Part shown: positions 33,119-44,330 of the stretch, one piece after another
Layout of the letters: each line of letters opens with the position of its first letter
How positions within the stretch are numbered: position 1 is the first letter of the stretch
From: Muraenolepis orangiensis
Taxonomy: Eukaryota; Chordata; Actinopteri; Gadiformes; Muraenolepididae
Reading direction: 5' to 3'
DNA: 64,000 nucleotides
NCBI GenBank assembly: GCA_027704905.1
Contig: CM051005.1
Span: forward strand, 7,478,626 to 7,542,625
Program-made: the position numbers and the translations under genes
Notes under the pieces: generated by a model
Database searches by the model: none
The model's input: only the letters and a program-made list of their open reading frames with translations
What the model was told of the DNA's origin: nothing

Positions 33119-34030
33119 ACCGTATTGACCCGAATATAAGACGGGGGTTTTTTTCCTAGAAAAAAATCTGAAAAAGAGGGGTCGTCTTATAATCGGGGTT
33201 TAAACTTTTCGATGTACCGTAATTGCACATTTGCACAACATTGCACAACAACAGATCGCGCCAAACGAGTGTTCCGAGACACCGCGCGACACTTAAAGTA
33301 ACTCAAAGTCTTAAAGTAACAGTACATAAAAACAGTTACCTGGAGAGATAGAAATGGAGAGACACAGCGACCAACTTGAAAAAAGTGGCTCAAAAGTAGG
33401 GCAAGTTAATAAACAGGACAGACGAAGTTACGATGCCAATTTTAAGATAATGGTGATAAACGAAGCAGAGACATCAAACACCTGTCATTGCGACGCAGGA
33501 CAAGCCCAGCGCCTGCCCTCAGACTCCAGAGAGAAGCTACTGTCTTATCAGCGATATGTGATCAAGTTAAGGAAGAAGCACTCATACCCCCTTGATCAGA
33601 TGGGCAATGCTAATCAAACGCCTGTGTATTTTGACATGCCAACATCTGTCACTGTGCATAAGAAAGGCGACAAATCAGTGATTGTGAAGTCGATTGTGAA
33701 ATCAGTGACTGGAAACGAGAAGAGCCAGTAACGGTCATGTTAACGCGCCTCGCAGATGGGACAACACGTACGTGGTTTTAAAACACAAGACTGGACCTAA
33801 AGAGGCAGTGACTGTACCTAAAGAGGCAGTTTTTGTTTTTGTTTACCAAGTTAGGCAAATTTGAACACAATGTGTGATGTGTGTTATCATTATTTTCAAA
33901 TCAAATTATTTTCTTTAGAAAAAAAAGATTTGGTCTTCAAAAAAAATATATTTTTTTTTTCCAAAAATGAGTCTTGAAAAAGAGGGGTCGTCTTATAATT
34001 GGGGTCGTCTTATATTCGGGTCAATACGGT
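33119..34030 (+). mobile_element. pogo/Tigger-like DNA transposon, internally deleted
   Basis: Terminal inverted repeats are ACCGTATTGACCCGAATATA at the left and its inverse ending at 34030. A second inner repeat (GAAAAAGAGGGGTCGTCTTA) is shared in direct orientation near both ends. The ORF at 33354-33731 is a shortened transposase. Expected TA duplication is not clear at the edges. Confidence 0.8.
33354..33731 (+). pseudogene. Shortened pogo-like transposase with mutated catalytic Asp
   Basis: The N-terminal RRSYDANFKIMVINEAE is the start of a helix-turn-helix DNA-binding region. It is fused by deletion to the DDE core (QRLPSDSREKLLSYQRYVIK, then TPVYFDMPTSVTVHKKGDKS). The usual GNADQTP motif with the first catalytic Asp reads GNANQTP here. 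The rest of the DDE domain is missing. It cannot catalyse transposition. Confidence 0.75.
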
Positions 34031-34177
34031 AATTGTTTCTTCATGTGACATGTGAACGGTATAATATACAATATACAGCTATTCAAAACTTGAAAACGTT
34101 AAAGTTTTAAATCGAATCATTAATTGTATTGATAACCGATTCAATTATTATCTTACAATTTATATTTAATTAAAGTG

Positions 34178-34370
<193 letters not shown>

Positions 34371-34371
34371 A

Positions 34372-34440
34372 CTTCCTTGTAGAGCAGACAGACGGTAGCT
34401 GTCGCTCTGCTGCAGCAGACCCACACGCGTGTGTAGCGAG
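34372..34440 (-). other. Exon-like fragment resembling the start of catip exon 5
   Basis: On the - strand LLQQSDSYRLSALQG|GTAAGT-like, against QSDSYNLSAVRG at the start of the exon 31744-31577. It lies between catip exon 4 and the CA tract, and exon 5 itself begins right after a CA tract. It looks like a partial duplication of the exon start, perhaps by slippage or recombination between CA repeats. Confidence 0.5.
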
Positions 34441-34726
34441 CAACCCGTGGTGACCTCACCTTGCCTACAGCGGAGATCCTGTCCATCGTCACCTTCTAGT
34501 CTCGTTGCACTATGTGGCTCCTCCTCTCCGTCTTGTGACCCAGCAGCTGTGGATGGGGGGGAGATATGGAATCACTAAGTGGAATGCATACCTCCGCCAC
34601 ACCAAAATGGCAGTTCCGTACCAAAAAGTCAAATTCCGTACATAACTTTTGGAGTTATCTTGCAAACAGGAAACTCTTCGGTGGTGGAGGTAATTAGTAG
34701 GCTAGTAGTTGTAGTAGTATAGTAGT

Positions 34727-34762
<36 letters not shown>

Positions 34763-34949
34763 GGCCTAATCTCACCTGCACATATTCATGGAGGTCCTGT
34801 TCCAGCGTCTCCATGGCAGCAGAGAGGTAGGCAGGAAACATTTACAAGAAGAGTAAAAATACATACAAATACAAAGTACATACATACAACACTGCAATAA
34901 GCCTACACAAATAGATCCCTGTCCGGACAGGCCTATGGCCTCATTAGAA

Positions 34950-37785
34950 CTAATATGGAACGCGGGAGAATGTTTTTACCACGCGCGGTTCGGGGCCAAG
35001 GCGAAGAAGTGCATTGCTCCCTGCAGCTACAAGCCTCCGGGAAACGAGAGGGCCGGTGCTCGGTAGTGGCCCTGAGCGCTGGCGGCACGAGCAGGCTGCT
35101 CTTCGTTAGCGACAGTGTCAGCGGTTCAACTGGGATTTCGTCATAGCAGACATTTCTTTTCCCCTCCTCGGGGTAGATTTTTTATGTGCTCACGGGCTCC
35201 TGGTGGACGTTGGAAACAAATGCTTGGTTGATGCCTTGACGTTTTCCTCCCTTGTGTGTACGCTTGGCAAAGCGGCGTACAACTGGCTGTCGGGTTCGCT
35301 GTCGGTTGCGGACAAGTACCTCAGGTTGTTGGCCGAGTTCCCGGACCTGACGCAGCCCACTTTCTCTGCGCCCAGCATGGGGTGGAGCACCACGTTACCA
35401 CTGAGGGACCCCCGGTCTACGGCAGGGCCCGGCGGTTGAACCCTTCTAAACTCGCAGTAGCAAATGCAGAGTTCTCAACCATGGAACGCCTGGGTATCAT
35501 CCACCGGTCTGACAGTCCTTGGGCGTCTCCTCTGCACATCGTCCCCAAGCCTAATGGCACCGGGTAGCGGTCGGGTGTCGTAGCGTCGTTGAGGCGGCGG
35601 TAGTCCCCACACGGCGCCAACCGTCGCCTCAACGACGCTACGACACCCGACCGCTACCCGGTGCCGCACATTCAGGACTTTTCGGTGCACCTGGCGGGTA
35701 GGCTGGTGTTTTCTAAGGTGGACCTAGTGCGTGGATACCACCAGGTGCCCATGCATCCCCTGGACATTCCCAAAACTGCGGTGATAACGCCATTTGGGTT
35801 GTTTGAGTTCCTGCGGATGCCTTTTGGGCTCAAGAACGCCGCTCAAACATTCCAGCGCCTGATGGATTCGGTGCTGCGGGACTTACCGTTTGTGTTCGTC
35901 TACCTTGACGACATACTCGTCGCCAGCACTTCTGAGGAGGAACACCTGTCTCACCTCCGGGCCCTTTTCACGAGGCAACCCTGCAAAGTGTCTATTCGGG
36001 GTGTTTGGCATTGACTTCCTTGGGCACCGCGTCACCAAAGGCGGAGCATCACCCCTGCCGGCGAAGGTTGAGGCTGTCGTGGCGTTTCCTCGCCCGCACA
36101 CGGCCCGGTCACTCCGTGGGTTCCTAGGGATGGTGACCTTCTACCACCGTTTCATCGCCCGGGCCGCCCACATTATGCGGCCGCTGTATGAGGCATTGAA
36201 AGGTAAGGCCCCCCCCAGATCGACTGGACGACGGAGGCTGAGGTTGCTTTTAAGGAGGTCAAGACCGCGCTGGCTCAGGCGGCCTTGTTGGCGCATCCGT
36301 CGCCCACGGCCCCCATCTCCATTACCACCGATGCATCGGACTACGCCGTCGGTGCGGTGCATGAGCAGTGGGTGGACGGCGCCTGGCAACCACTTGCCTT
36401 TTTCAGCTGCCAGCTAACGCCCAGGGAACACAGGTACAGCGCTTTTGACCGGGAGCTCCTTGGACTCTGGTTGGCCGTGCGGCACTTCCGATTTTTGCTG
36501 GAAGGCCGTGAATTTACGGCGTTCGTTGACCACAAGCCGCTCACGTTCGCCATGTCCAAGGTGGCGGAGCCTTGGTCTGCTCGCCAGCAACAACAGCTTT
36601 CCTACATCTTGGAGTTCAGCACGGACATCCAGCACGTGGCTGGCAAGTCAAACCTGGTCGCAGATTGCCTCTCCAGGGTCGTCATTGGAGCCGTCCAGTT
36701 GGGCCTCGACTATACCCGCATGGCAATGGACCAGGTCATGGACCCCAGCGTCCAGGCCCTGAAGGGGGCTGATGTGGGGCTGCGCCTGGAGGATGTGGTT
36801 TTCGCCGACGCGGGCGTTTCTCTCCTTTGTAACGTCTCCACGGGCCAGCCGCGCCCGGTCATTCCCACCAGTTGGAGGCGTTCCGTGTTCGAGGCGGTGC
36901 ACAACCTGTCGCACCCCGGCGGGAAGCCTTTGGTGCGGATGGTGGCCGCGAAATTTGTCTGGCGGGGGCTCAAAACGGACGTGAGGGCTTGGGCCGGCAC
37001 GTGTGTGGCTTACCAGCGTGCTAAGGTGCATCGCCACATAAAGGCCCCCCTGGAGAAATTTCTGGTGCTTGAGAGGAGGTTTGACCACGTCAACATCGAT
37101 CTGGTTGGTCCATTACCCTCCTCCCAGGGTTTTTCCTACCTCCTAACTATGGTGGACAGGACGACCCGTTGGCCGGAGGCTGTCCCACTTGCGTCGACAG
37201 CGGCGGCTGACCCGGGCCTTCATTGCGACATGGGTGTGTCGTTCCGGCACCCCTTCGGATATTTCCTCGGACCGCAATTTGCAGTTCACATCCGAGCTCT
37301 GGAACGCTGTGGCCGGGGGTTTGGGGGTTAAGCTCCACCGGACAACCGCTTATCACCCAAAGGCCAACGGTCTCTGCGAGCGTTTCCATCGCTCCATGAA
37401 AGCGGCCCTCGGGGCCGGGCTGATGGACGTTAATTGGGTCGACAAGCTGGTTTTGGAACACGGGGGCAAGCACTTGGTGGTCGACCTGGGTGGCAAAGCC
37501 GAGCACGTCTCGGTGGACCGGGTGAAGGCTGCTCACCTGGACCAGCCGGTGGTGCTGGCACGGCCTCCGTGACGAGGTCGCCCCCCGGCCTTGACCCCTG
37601 TCACCGAATTGGGGCCTGCGGTTCCGCTCCCACCTCGCCCAGCGGCCGCCCCTGTAGAGGTCGCCTCCCCGGCTCCCGTTCTCCGGAGTCGTGGTGGTCG
37701 GCCTGTCGTTCCTCCCCGCCGCACGAACTTTGTGTATGGGGGAATTCTGGGGGGGCTTGTGTGGTGGAACGTTATGGGAACATAA
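34950..37785 (+). mobile_element. Ty3/Gypsy retrotransposon, degenerate, within a catip intron
   Basis: Starts in the gag/protease region (FYHARFGAKAKKCIAPCSYK at 34970), then LGAD-like FLCAHGLLVDVGNKCLVDA (35180). RT follows with FSTMERLGIIHRSDSPWASP, VDLVRGYHQVPMHPLDIPKT and catalytic VYLDDILVAS (35900). RNase H is at 36315-36690 (TTDASDYAVGAV, VDHKPLTFAMSK), then integrase at 36880-37560 (FDHVNIDLVGPL, ISSDRNLQFTSELWN, YHPKANGLCERF). Frames break at about 35568 (fold-back), 35990, 36210, 37205 and 37330, and part of the integrase C-terminus is deleted near 37440. LTR edges were not resolved; 37730-37985 may be 3' LTR. From 36396 on, the sequence is repeated at 46133. Confidence 0.88.
35556..35665. 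repeat. Perfect 41-bp inverted repeat inside the Gypsy RT
   Basis: Arms at 35556-35596 and 35625-35665 are exact inverse copies around a 28-base spacer. The right arm is normal RT coding sequence (RRLNDATTPDRYPVP). The left arm replaces the stretch that should encode the GGWRPCGDY motif, so the RT is destroyed by a local inverted duplication. Confidence 0.95.
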
Positions 37786-38263
37786 TTCACAGTTTGTGTT
37801 TAGTGTGTGTTGCACCACGGACCTGTTAGAGTGCGTACCGTGTTGTTGTTGTTGTTGTGGGGTGCTAGCTGGACAGTAGCAGGTAGCAGATGTGTTTCCC
37901 CTTTTGTGAAACCTAATGGAAAATAGTGTGGAGTGTTCCATACTAAACACGCCGCCTCCGACTCCCATTCATCGGCTCTACAATATGCTATATATTTGTA
38001 CAATACTATATATTTCCCTGTGTGTTTTGAAGTGAAATAGACCGGGCCCTGCGTCTAGACTGCCTCCACCTGTCACTCTCGTTCCGCATGGGGTACCGTC
38101 GATTGTTCCACGGCTGACGGCGCGCAGGTGCAGACACGGCCGCTGGCCGCGGGTGGCCAGGTCCACCGCAACGCTGAATTCACCCAGCTCGCTGCCTCCC
38201 TCCGACACCGTCACCAGAGAGTCGGAAAAGAGACATTTCTGCAGCTCGGATGGCTCTGCAAAA

Positions 38264-38312
<49 letters not shown>

Positions 38313-38710
38313 ACAAACACACGAACACAGGCTAAGTATTCTGACACCAAAATAATAACATAATAGCAATTGATAAACAAACAGAGGACGCACGGAGCGA
38401 CGCGGTGGATGACCATGATTTCCGTAGAATTAGGATCTTCATGAAGTGCGACGCGGTTGTGGAGGCTAAAGATAGAGGCTGACCTGCGTGCCACACACAG
38501 ATGCCTGGTTGCTGTTGTTTCACTAACCGCCACACACACATTTGATATTGAACGCTAGTGTTGGCATATTAAAGTAGACGTGCGGTGCAACTTACCAATG
38601 CCAATGCCAATACCAATGAATTGTATCGCTTCTTCTGACGCCTCGATGAGCGGGGGTTCAGGTCGAACTGCAGCCTCGACGGGCGGCCCGTCTTCATGTG
38701 GGACTTGCAT

Positions 38711-39366
38711 GGTGCTTCCGAAATTCAAAGTGACTTCAAAGTGTAAAACACGCAGGCCTACTTGGGACTTTTCCCTAAGGAAGGCTACCTAATGAGCGAC
38801 AATCCACATTGTGATTGTTGTCTTAAGGTTTACCAGTATATATATATTTATTTTGATAGCAAATTTCGGCCGAATGAAAGAGAAAACAACGTCGCAAAAG
38901 GACGTTGCCTGGCAACGATTGCGGTACCGTAACTATTCTTTAAATGTGCAGTAAAACAAAACCATGTGCGTGGTTTTATATATCGAAATATATGGCTTTC
39001 AATGAATTGTATGCATAGAAACACAGTGAACATGCGACACAAACAAACAACAAACACCACTAAACATTGCTTAAAACATTTTATTCATCAAAATATAGTA
39101 CACATTCATAAAATGACGAATTTAATTCTGTACGTCTTATGCTTGACATCCTGGATCTGCAAACAGATTTGGCTACCAGTAGCAACGTTACAGGTTCCAA
39201 AGTTGTTATTGTTTACTTACAGCACTTTAAACATAGCAAATTTCAAGGAAAGTAAAGCCCATACAATAGTACAACATTTTGCTTTAAACATTAAAAGATT
39301 TAAAAGATGACCTCAGCTATATCTTGAGGATTGAATCCTCTTTATTGGTCACATAAGTGAAATTTG
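38711..39366. other. catip 5' flank; no gene
   Basis: Immediately upstream of the catip start. AT-rich, no clear core promoter motif and no exon recognised. Confidence 0.4.
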
Positions 39367-40036
39367 TAGGGCTACCCCCGATTAGTCGACCAAATGTTAA
39401 TCGACCAAAGAGTCGTTAGTCGATCAAGTTTTCATTGGTTGTTAATAAAAAAGATATATAATCCGACACGTGAGAGACGACAGCAGCGGCGCAGAGGACA
39501 GTGCCAAGCACCAAGCACCAAGGAAGCAAAGGGAAAAGCAGCAGGAGATATCAATAAGAAATAAATGAGGAACGCTATCCTAAGCTTGCAGAGCTCCAGA
39601 GCAGCTAAACGCATCCACTCCATCCCTTCCACATCCACACCATCGGAGCGCATATTTTCATAAGCCGGCTTCATTGTGAGCAAGACACAGAGCTCACTTC
39701 TCCCGGGCAAAGTAGACAAAGTTTGCGTAAGCCTATATTTATTTATTTGTTTATATAATTTATATTTATTTTACTTTTGTTTTTACTCGTTTGTTTTATA
39801 AAGTTATTGTGTTGGTTTTAAAAGTTCAAAAGTTGTGTGATGTCGATGTTATATGCTGTGTTGTGTTGAAATACATGAACTAAATGTTCAGACTGTCTCC
39901 TTGTTGATTTTTCCGACACATTCCGAATCATAATTGAATTACTTGCCGGTGTCGTGGCTCGTTTCATGTGTGAACCATTCGTCGATTAATGTCCTTCACT
40001 GGCGACCAGGAAAATCTTTGGTCGGGGGCAGCCCTA
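39367..40036 (+). mobile_element. hAT transposon, internally deleted, with transposase dimerisation-domain remnant
   Basis: Ends are TAGGGCTACCCCCGATTAGT and the inverse of TAGGGCTGCCCCCGACCAAA. GAAAT follows both insertion edges, perhaps a decayed 8-bp duplication (GAAATTTG against GAAATGAG). At 39603-39720 the + frame reads IHSIPSTSTPSERIFS, a stop, then AGFIVSKTQSSLLPGKVDKV, the C-terminal hAT dimerisation motif. Confidence 0.8.
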
Positions 40037-40364
40037 GAAATGAGTTTCTCTGCATTTAACCCATTCTAGTATTAGGAGCAGTGGGCAGCTATTATGTACA
40101 TGATAGGGTCTGGTGCCTTGCTCAGGTATTTTGGGGACTTGAACAGGCGACTTTCCAGGTTCCCAAGCCAAGTCCCAACAGACTGAGCTATCCTGCCGCC
40201 CATGAAAGGAAAACCTTGAAAACACAGACGAATGAAGACACATGACGAGTGAATGAAGAACAGATGGAAAATGCAAAACGCTAAGAACGTGTGTATGAGT
40301 GTTGTGGTGTCGTGTGCGTGCCTCAGAACAACAGATTCACTGACGGCATGAACATGTGGCTTTC

Positions 40365-42805
40365 TCAGCTGGAACAGGGCGAGAACACAAGTCTTCGGCG
40401 TAGGGTCACGTGCTTGGCTTCGGACATTTGCGTCATTACGGCGCCGTTTCGAAGGAACTCCTTCTGGCTAACGTCATCGTTTACGCGGTAGAGAATCTCC
40501 ATGATATCGTCGCCCCTGGAAAAACACAAAACACAAGCCAACAAAGTTGGAGTTAGGCCATGACACGGTTAAAAGATAGAGTGTGTGTGTGTGTGTGTGT
40601 CGCAAGCTGGAGTACCTGGGGCATCTCTCCCGAAGCCGCTTGCAGAGAGACTGGATGAAACAGCAGCCGTCTACTGTGTTTCTGGACGATTGGTAGTTCT
40701 CAATGGTGGCCATGACAACCAGGAAATCAGCATCCATCGGGATATAGATCTTCTTGGTCTGTCCTCCTCCTCCTCCGTACAGGTCGTCCATGACCACTGT
40801 CGGCTCGAGAATGTGCCCTTGGCAGGCCTGGATGAAGAACACCTTGGGCTTTCCCCGCAGACCCGAGCTGTGCTTTCCGTCGAAAGCGGAGGTGATGTCC
40901 TTGATGGACAGCTTCTCGAGGTCAACACCGATGACCTGGCCCTCGGCGCCGTGACTCAGGATGCAGCAGACAAAGGCGTCGCCGTGCCGCAGGGGCGTGC
41001 GCAGTGGGGTGAACTTGTCGTCGGACCACTCCTGCAGCTTGTACTTCTGAAGTGCCGCCAGGTCATTCATGGCCGCCACGTCATTCAAGGCTGCCAGGTG
41101 CTTTGTGACCTGCTCCATGTCACTCTTCGTTTGGTCCTTAAACATAACGACGTGGAAGCCAAGCCAGCTGAACACTTTTGCCAGACTTTCTGTGGGAATA
41201 TAGAAAAAAGGCAACTGGGTGAATGAGCAGTCCTTTGAAGACAACCAGTGGCGTGTCCAAATGTAGTAGGGGTGGCCTCTGGGTGTCCTGGGGGTGGGCT
41301 CTGGGTCTCCTGGGGATGGGCTCTGGGTCTCCTGGGGGTGGGCTCTTGGACTCCTGGGGGTGGCCTCTGGGTCTCCTGGGGGTGGCCTCTGGGTCTCCTG
41401 GGGGTGGGCTCTGGGTCTCCTGGGGGTGGCCTCTGGGTCTCCTGGGGGTGGGCTCTGGGGGTCTTAGGAGTGACCTAGGGGTGACCTCTGGGGGTCTTGG
41501 GAGTGACCTAGCGGTAACCTTGGGGTCTTGGGAGTGTCCTAGGGGTGGCCTGGGGGAGCGGCATATCAATAACCTGCAGCCAAAAAATTAATTAATACTT
41601 AAATGAAATGGAATTCAATGATTAAAATAAAACATCAATTAAAAGGAAAATGGAAAAACATCTCTCTGGGCTAACCATGGACACGCCCCTGCACCATACA
41701 TTATATACATATTGCTCTTTTCTGTGCCGATATTTTGCATTTTATAAATTGCATTTTTATTTTTTAACTTTATTCTATTTTTATCTTATTTTTATAACTG
41801 CTGTCTGTCGTCGGGTATTACACATAAGATTTTCACTGCTTTATACTTGTGTAAACTGTGAAGTGACAGTAAACTTGACTTGACTTGAGCAGGTAGCGGG
41901 TTTTATCGAATACCTACTTGAGTCCTTCTCTGTTCCACGTCTCTTGTTGCCATTCTGGAAGTTCTCATTGTTAATGATCACACAGAGACCCGTGGGATTG
42001 CTGGATAACAGATAGGAGTCCTGCGAACAGAGCAGACAAGCAGATATATGGTTTTGAGTCCATCCTCTCTTCTGCTTTGTGAAAACAGGATAAGAAGCAG
42101 TAGTTACGGCCGTTTTTTGCATACTTAACGGGCTACCTTTTTTCATACTCATTTATAACCTATACTTGTTCACAATGTGTGTGTGTTTACAGAGGAGAAT
42201 ATCAGGTATCTTAGTATTTAGACATCTATGTGACATCAAATGTCTGATTTGATAAATGAGGCACGTCTGTACAGTAAAAGTCCAATAACATTTATAAAAT
42301 CGGTGCAAGTCTGCGTTTTAATTTGACTAAAACATGTCAGTTCACTGTTGGACGACAACATCCAATTTGGTCTAGTATTCCGGGCTTTGCAGTTAGTTCA
42401 AGTTGAAGACCATTTGTTTTAGTATTCCGGGCTATGCAGTTAGTTTGAGTTGAAGACTACGACAAAACATTACCATGTTGTTGTGCTTGCTGTCTGGCGG
42501 CGCGTCTGCCAAAAATGAGAAGAGAAAAGAGTTAAACAACATATAACACACCTGTAGCTTAGAATAGTGCAGTCGTAGAATATAGATAGGAAATGCGTTT
42601 TTGTACACCTTGACTTATATCAGTGCGACGTTTTAAAGTGCTCGATGAGACGGTAGACCCGGTGTGTTCCAGGTCCAGGGTCCTCAGCTGAGGGAAAGTC
42701 TCCAGGACGTCGTCGCACTGCAGCACCTTGACGAACTCCGCTTGTCTCCCTTTTAAGATGAGGTTGTCCACCAGATTGGTCACGTGATCCTCCGCGGTGC
42801 CCTTC
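40365..42805 (-). CDS. Caspase-8-like (CARD-Casp8 type) gene, five exons, CARD truncated; copy 1
   Basis: A cysteine protease of the initiator-caspase type, cytosolic by family. Exons on the - strand: 42805-42609 (second half of a CARD, AEDHVTNLVDNLILKGRQAE..), 42505-42474 (DAPPDSKHNNM), 42020-41918 (SYLLSSNPTGLCVIINNENF..), 41189-40616 (SLAKVFSWLGFHVVMF, CCILSHGAEG with catalytic His, VFFIQACQG with catalytic Cys, IPMDADFLVVMATIENYQSS), and 40515-40365 (DDIMEILYRVNDDVSQ..LRRRLVFSPCSS, stop). All junctions are GT-AG and in phase, and no stop interrupts the protease. The first 45 or so CARD codons are replaced by a 56-bp tandem repeat, so the true start is unknown. It lies upstream of catip on the same strand, 1.65 kb apart. 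Confidence 0.85.
41265..41560. repeat. G-rich minisatellite in a caspase intron, unit about 22-23 bases
   Basis: About 12 imperfect units of CTGGGTCTCCTGGGGGTGG. It lies between the caspase exons at 41189 and 41918. ORFs on both strands are repeat artefacts. Confidence 0.9.
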
Positions 42806-42966
42806 ACGTTCCGCATTCCTGTCACCGTTTCCCCAGCCCTTGCCCAGGTCGCACCCTTATCACGTTCCGCATTCCTGTCACCGTTTCCCCAGCCCTCGCC
42901 CAGGTCGCACCCTTATCACGTTCCGCATTCCTGTCACCGTTTCCCCAGCCCTCGCCCAGGTAGCCA
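42806..42966. repeat. 56-bp tandem repeat, about 3 units, replacing the CARD start
   Basis: Unit starts TTCCGCATTCCTGTCACCGT and ends CACCCTTATCACG. The same repeat with about 4.7 units is at 44588-44852. The junction with the CARD exon is at 42805/42806. Confidence 0.93.
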
Positions 42967-43200
42967 CCCCCCCTTGTTAGTTCTCAGCTGCAGCGCATCA
43001 CCGTGATCTTCCCCCTCATGTTTTCCTGCCCGTCTTATTGGCTGCCTGGGACTGTTCCACCTGTTCCACCTGTTATGTTCCTTGTGTTTAAATAGGCGGC
43101 GTCTTCTTTTGTTCGGCGCCAGTTCATTATATACTGTTTAATTGGTTGTTAGACTCGTACTTGTTTCACGTTTTGAGACTTACTTGTTTGTCAAAATGAC
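42967..43200. repeat. Repeat module following the 56-bp array (partner 44853-45083)
   Basis: About 230 bases (TTGTTAGTTCTCAGCTGCAG to TGTTTCACGTTTTGAGACTT) follow the array at both sites with few differences. A TTTAAATAGG box and GC-rich start give it the look of an LTR or promoter-like end of a mobile element; the class is not known. Confidence 0.6.
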
Positions 43201-43395
43201 TTTGTTGTGCCGATTCTGATCCTAAGTGGAATTCTTGTGAACGCCACAAAAGATAAACAAAAGCAGGTGTACTTTTGTCTTGTGTGATTAAAAACATTCC
43301 ATAAAGTACTTGTACGGCAAACTGTTGGTGTAAATGCTCTTCGGAGAAATTGCTAAGTAAGTTATTAAATAGGTAAGTAACGTTTAAGTGAAGCA

Positions 43396-43852
43396 GGTGG
43401 AGGGCCTTTTTCCGCCAAGGACCCCTTGGTGGATTGAGAAACAGCGCAGGGACCCCCTATACATGCTGTTGCATTTTATTCCAAACCTATAGGCCTAATA
43501 ATATATATATATATATAATGCTTATTAACTTCTTAATATATCCAGCTTTGATACTTGGTTATAAGCCATGTCGACATAATTAAAATCAATGCATCAGGCG
43601 CAAACTTTTGCACTGTACGACAACTGATCCTGGTGTGAGGCAGAATACAGTTATTCCGAGGCCCGGGTCTATGTCTGACCTGGATGTTCCCTGTGGAGCA
43701 AAACACTGACATGAAGGTCACATTTGGGGGAAAGGTGAGGGGTAAGGTCACGGCAAGACTTGGTTTTATGAATTTATCATGTTTGCGGACCCCCTGCAGT
43801 TCCTCGACAAACTGGGGGTGGCTGACCCCTGGTTGAAGACCACTGATCTAGA
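43396..43852. repeat. Possible hAT-like MITE
   Basis: The left edge has CCTTTTTCCGCCAAGGACCCC and the right edge has GACCCCTGGTTGAAGACCACTG. Both resemble terminal parts of hAT elements with CAG...CTG ends. No matching 8-bp duplication was seen. Confidence 0.4.
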
Positions 43853-43936
43853 GAAAACTCTGGGAGCAGATGACAGTGGAGTCAGAGCAGCAGTATAGCA
43901 TCAACAGTGCGTAAACATGAGGAGATGGGTTCTCAC

Positions 43937-44063
43937 TGTGTAGCTGGATGTCTGCTACAGACTGCAGCCCCTCCAGGTGCGCCAAAGCCTCCTGGGCGGC
44001 CAGCAGCTCAGCCGCCTTGATGGTGGACGTCCGCTCTGAACAGAGCACAGGACCGGGAGCCAT
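43937..44063 (-). other. Candidate first coding exon of unknown gene
   Basis: ATG at 44063, then MAPGPVLCSERTSTIKAAEL and LAAQEALAHLEGLQSVADIQ, with a donor ACA|GTGAGA at 43936. Helical and alanine/leucine-rich. I do not recognise it. It is about 1.1 kb upstream of the caspase CARD fragment on the same strand and could be an alternative first exon or part of another gene. Confidence 0.3.
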
Positions 44064-44074
44064 GAAGGAACCAC

Positions 44075-44330
44075 CAGATTCAACATGTTTTAATTTGCCA
44101 TTTGCAGTAAGTACAATGCAATGCTTACTCCCGTTTCACAATACTATGCAATACTACACTATCCAATACTATAAACAACACTATATGCGATAAACTACAC
44201 TTTAAACTATATACTATAAACAACACTATGCTATAATGATATTATACACAAAGAACAATAACAACAATTAATGGGTGATATATCAGATGGTGCAAAAATG
44301 ATTTAAGTGCAGCACGGCGGTTTGACTTGA
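44075..44330 (-). repeat. LINE/SINE 3' tail, degenerate
   Basis: Resembles 17405-17600 (AGTACAATGCAATGCTTACTC against GGTACATTGGAATGCTTACTC), followed by AT-rich CTATAAACAACACTAT repeats. Confidence 0.5.

Larger units (their letters stand above)
36396..43509. repeat. 7.1-kb duplicated block, copy 1 (partner 46133-53244)
   Basis: Contains the Gypsy RNase H/integrase part, catip exons 1-2, a hAT remnant, the caspase-8-like gene and a 56-bp tandem repeat. I saw only one base difference (41022 C against 50757 T) and a 2-base CA-repeat length difference near 38270-38304. Confidence 0.95.

Noticed and set aside
37147..37968. 273-codon - strand ORF (and its copy at 46884-47705)
   Set aside because: Antisense of the Gypsy integrase and its 3' flank; no family features in that frame.
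40585..41226. 213-codon + strand ORF (and its copy at 50320-50961)
   Set aside because: It is the antisense shadow of the large caspase exon, which has the recognisable SHG and QACQG motifs and splice sites on the - strand.
41223..41591. Gly/Leu/Trp-rich ORFs around 41.2-41.6 kb
   Set aside because: They follow the 22-23 base minisatellite in a caspase intron.
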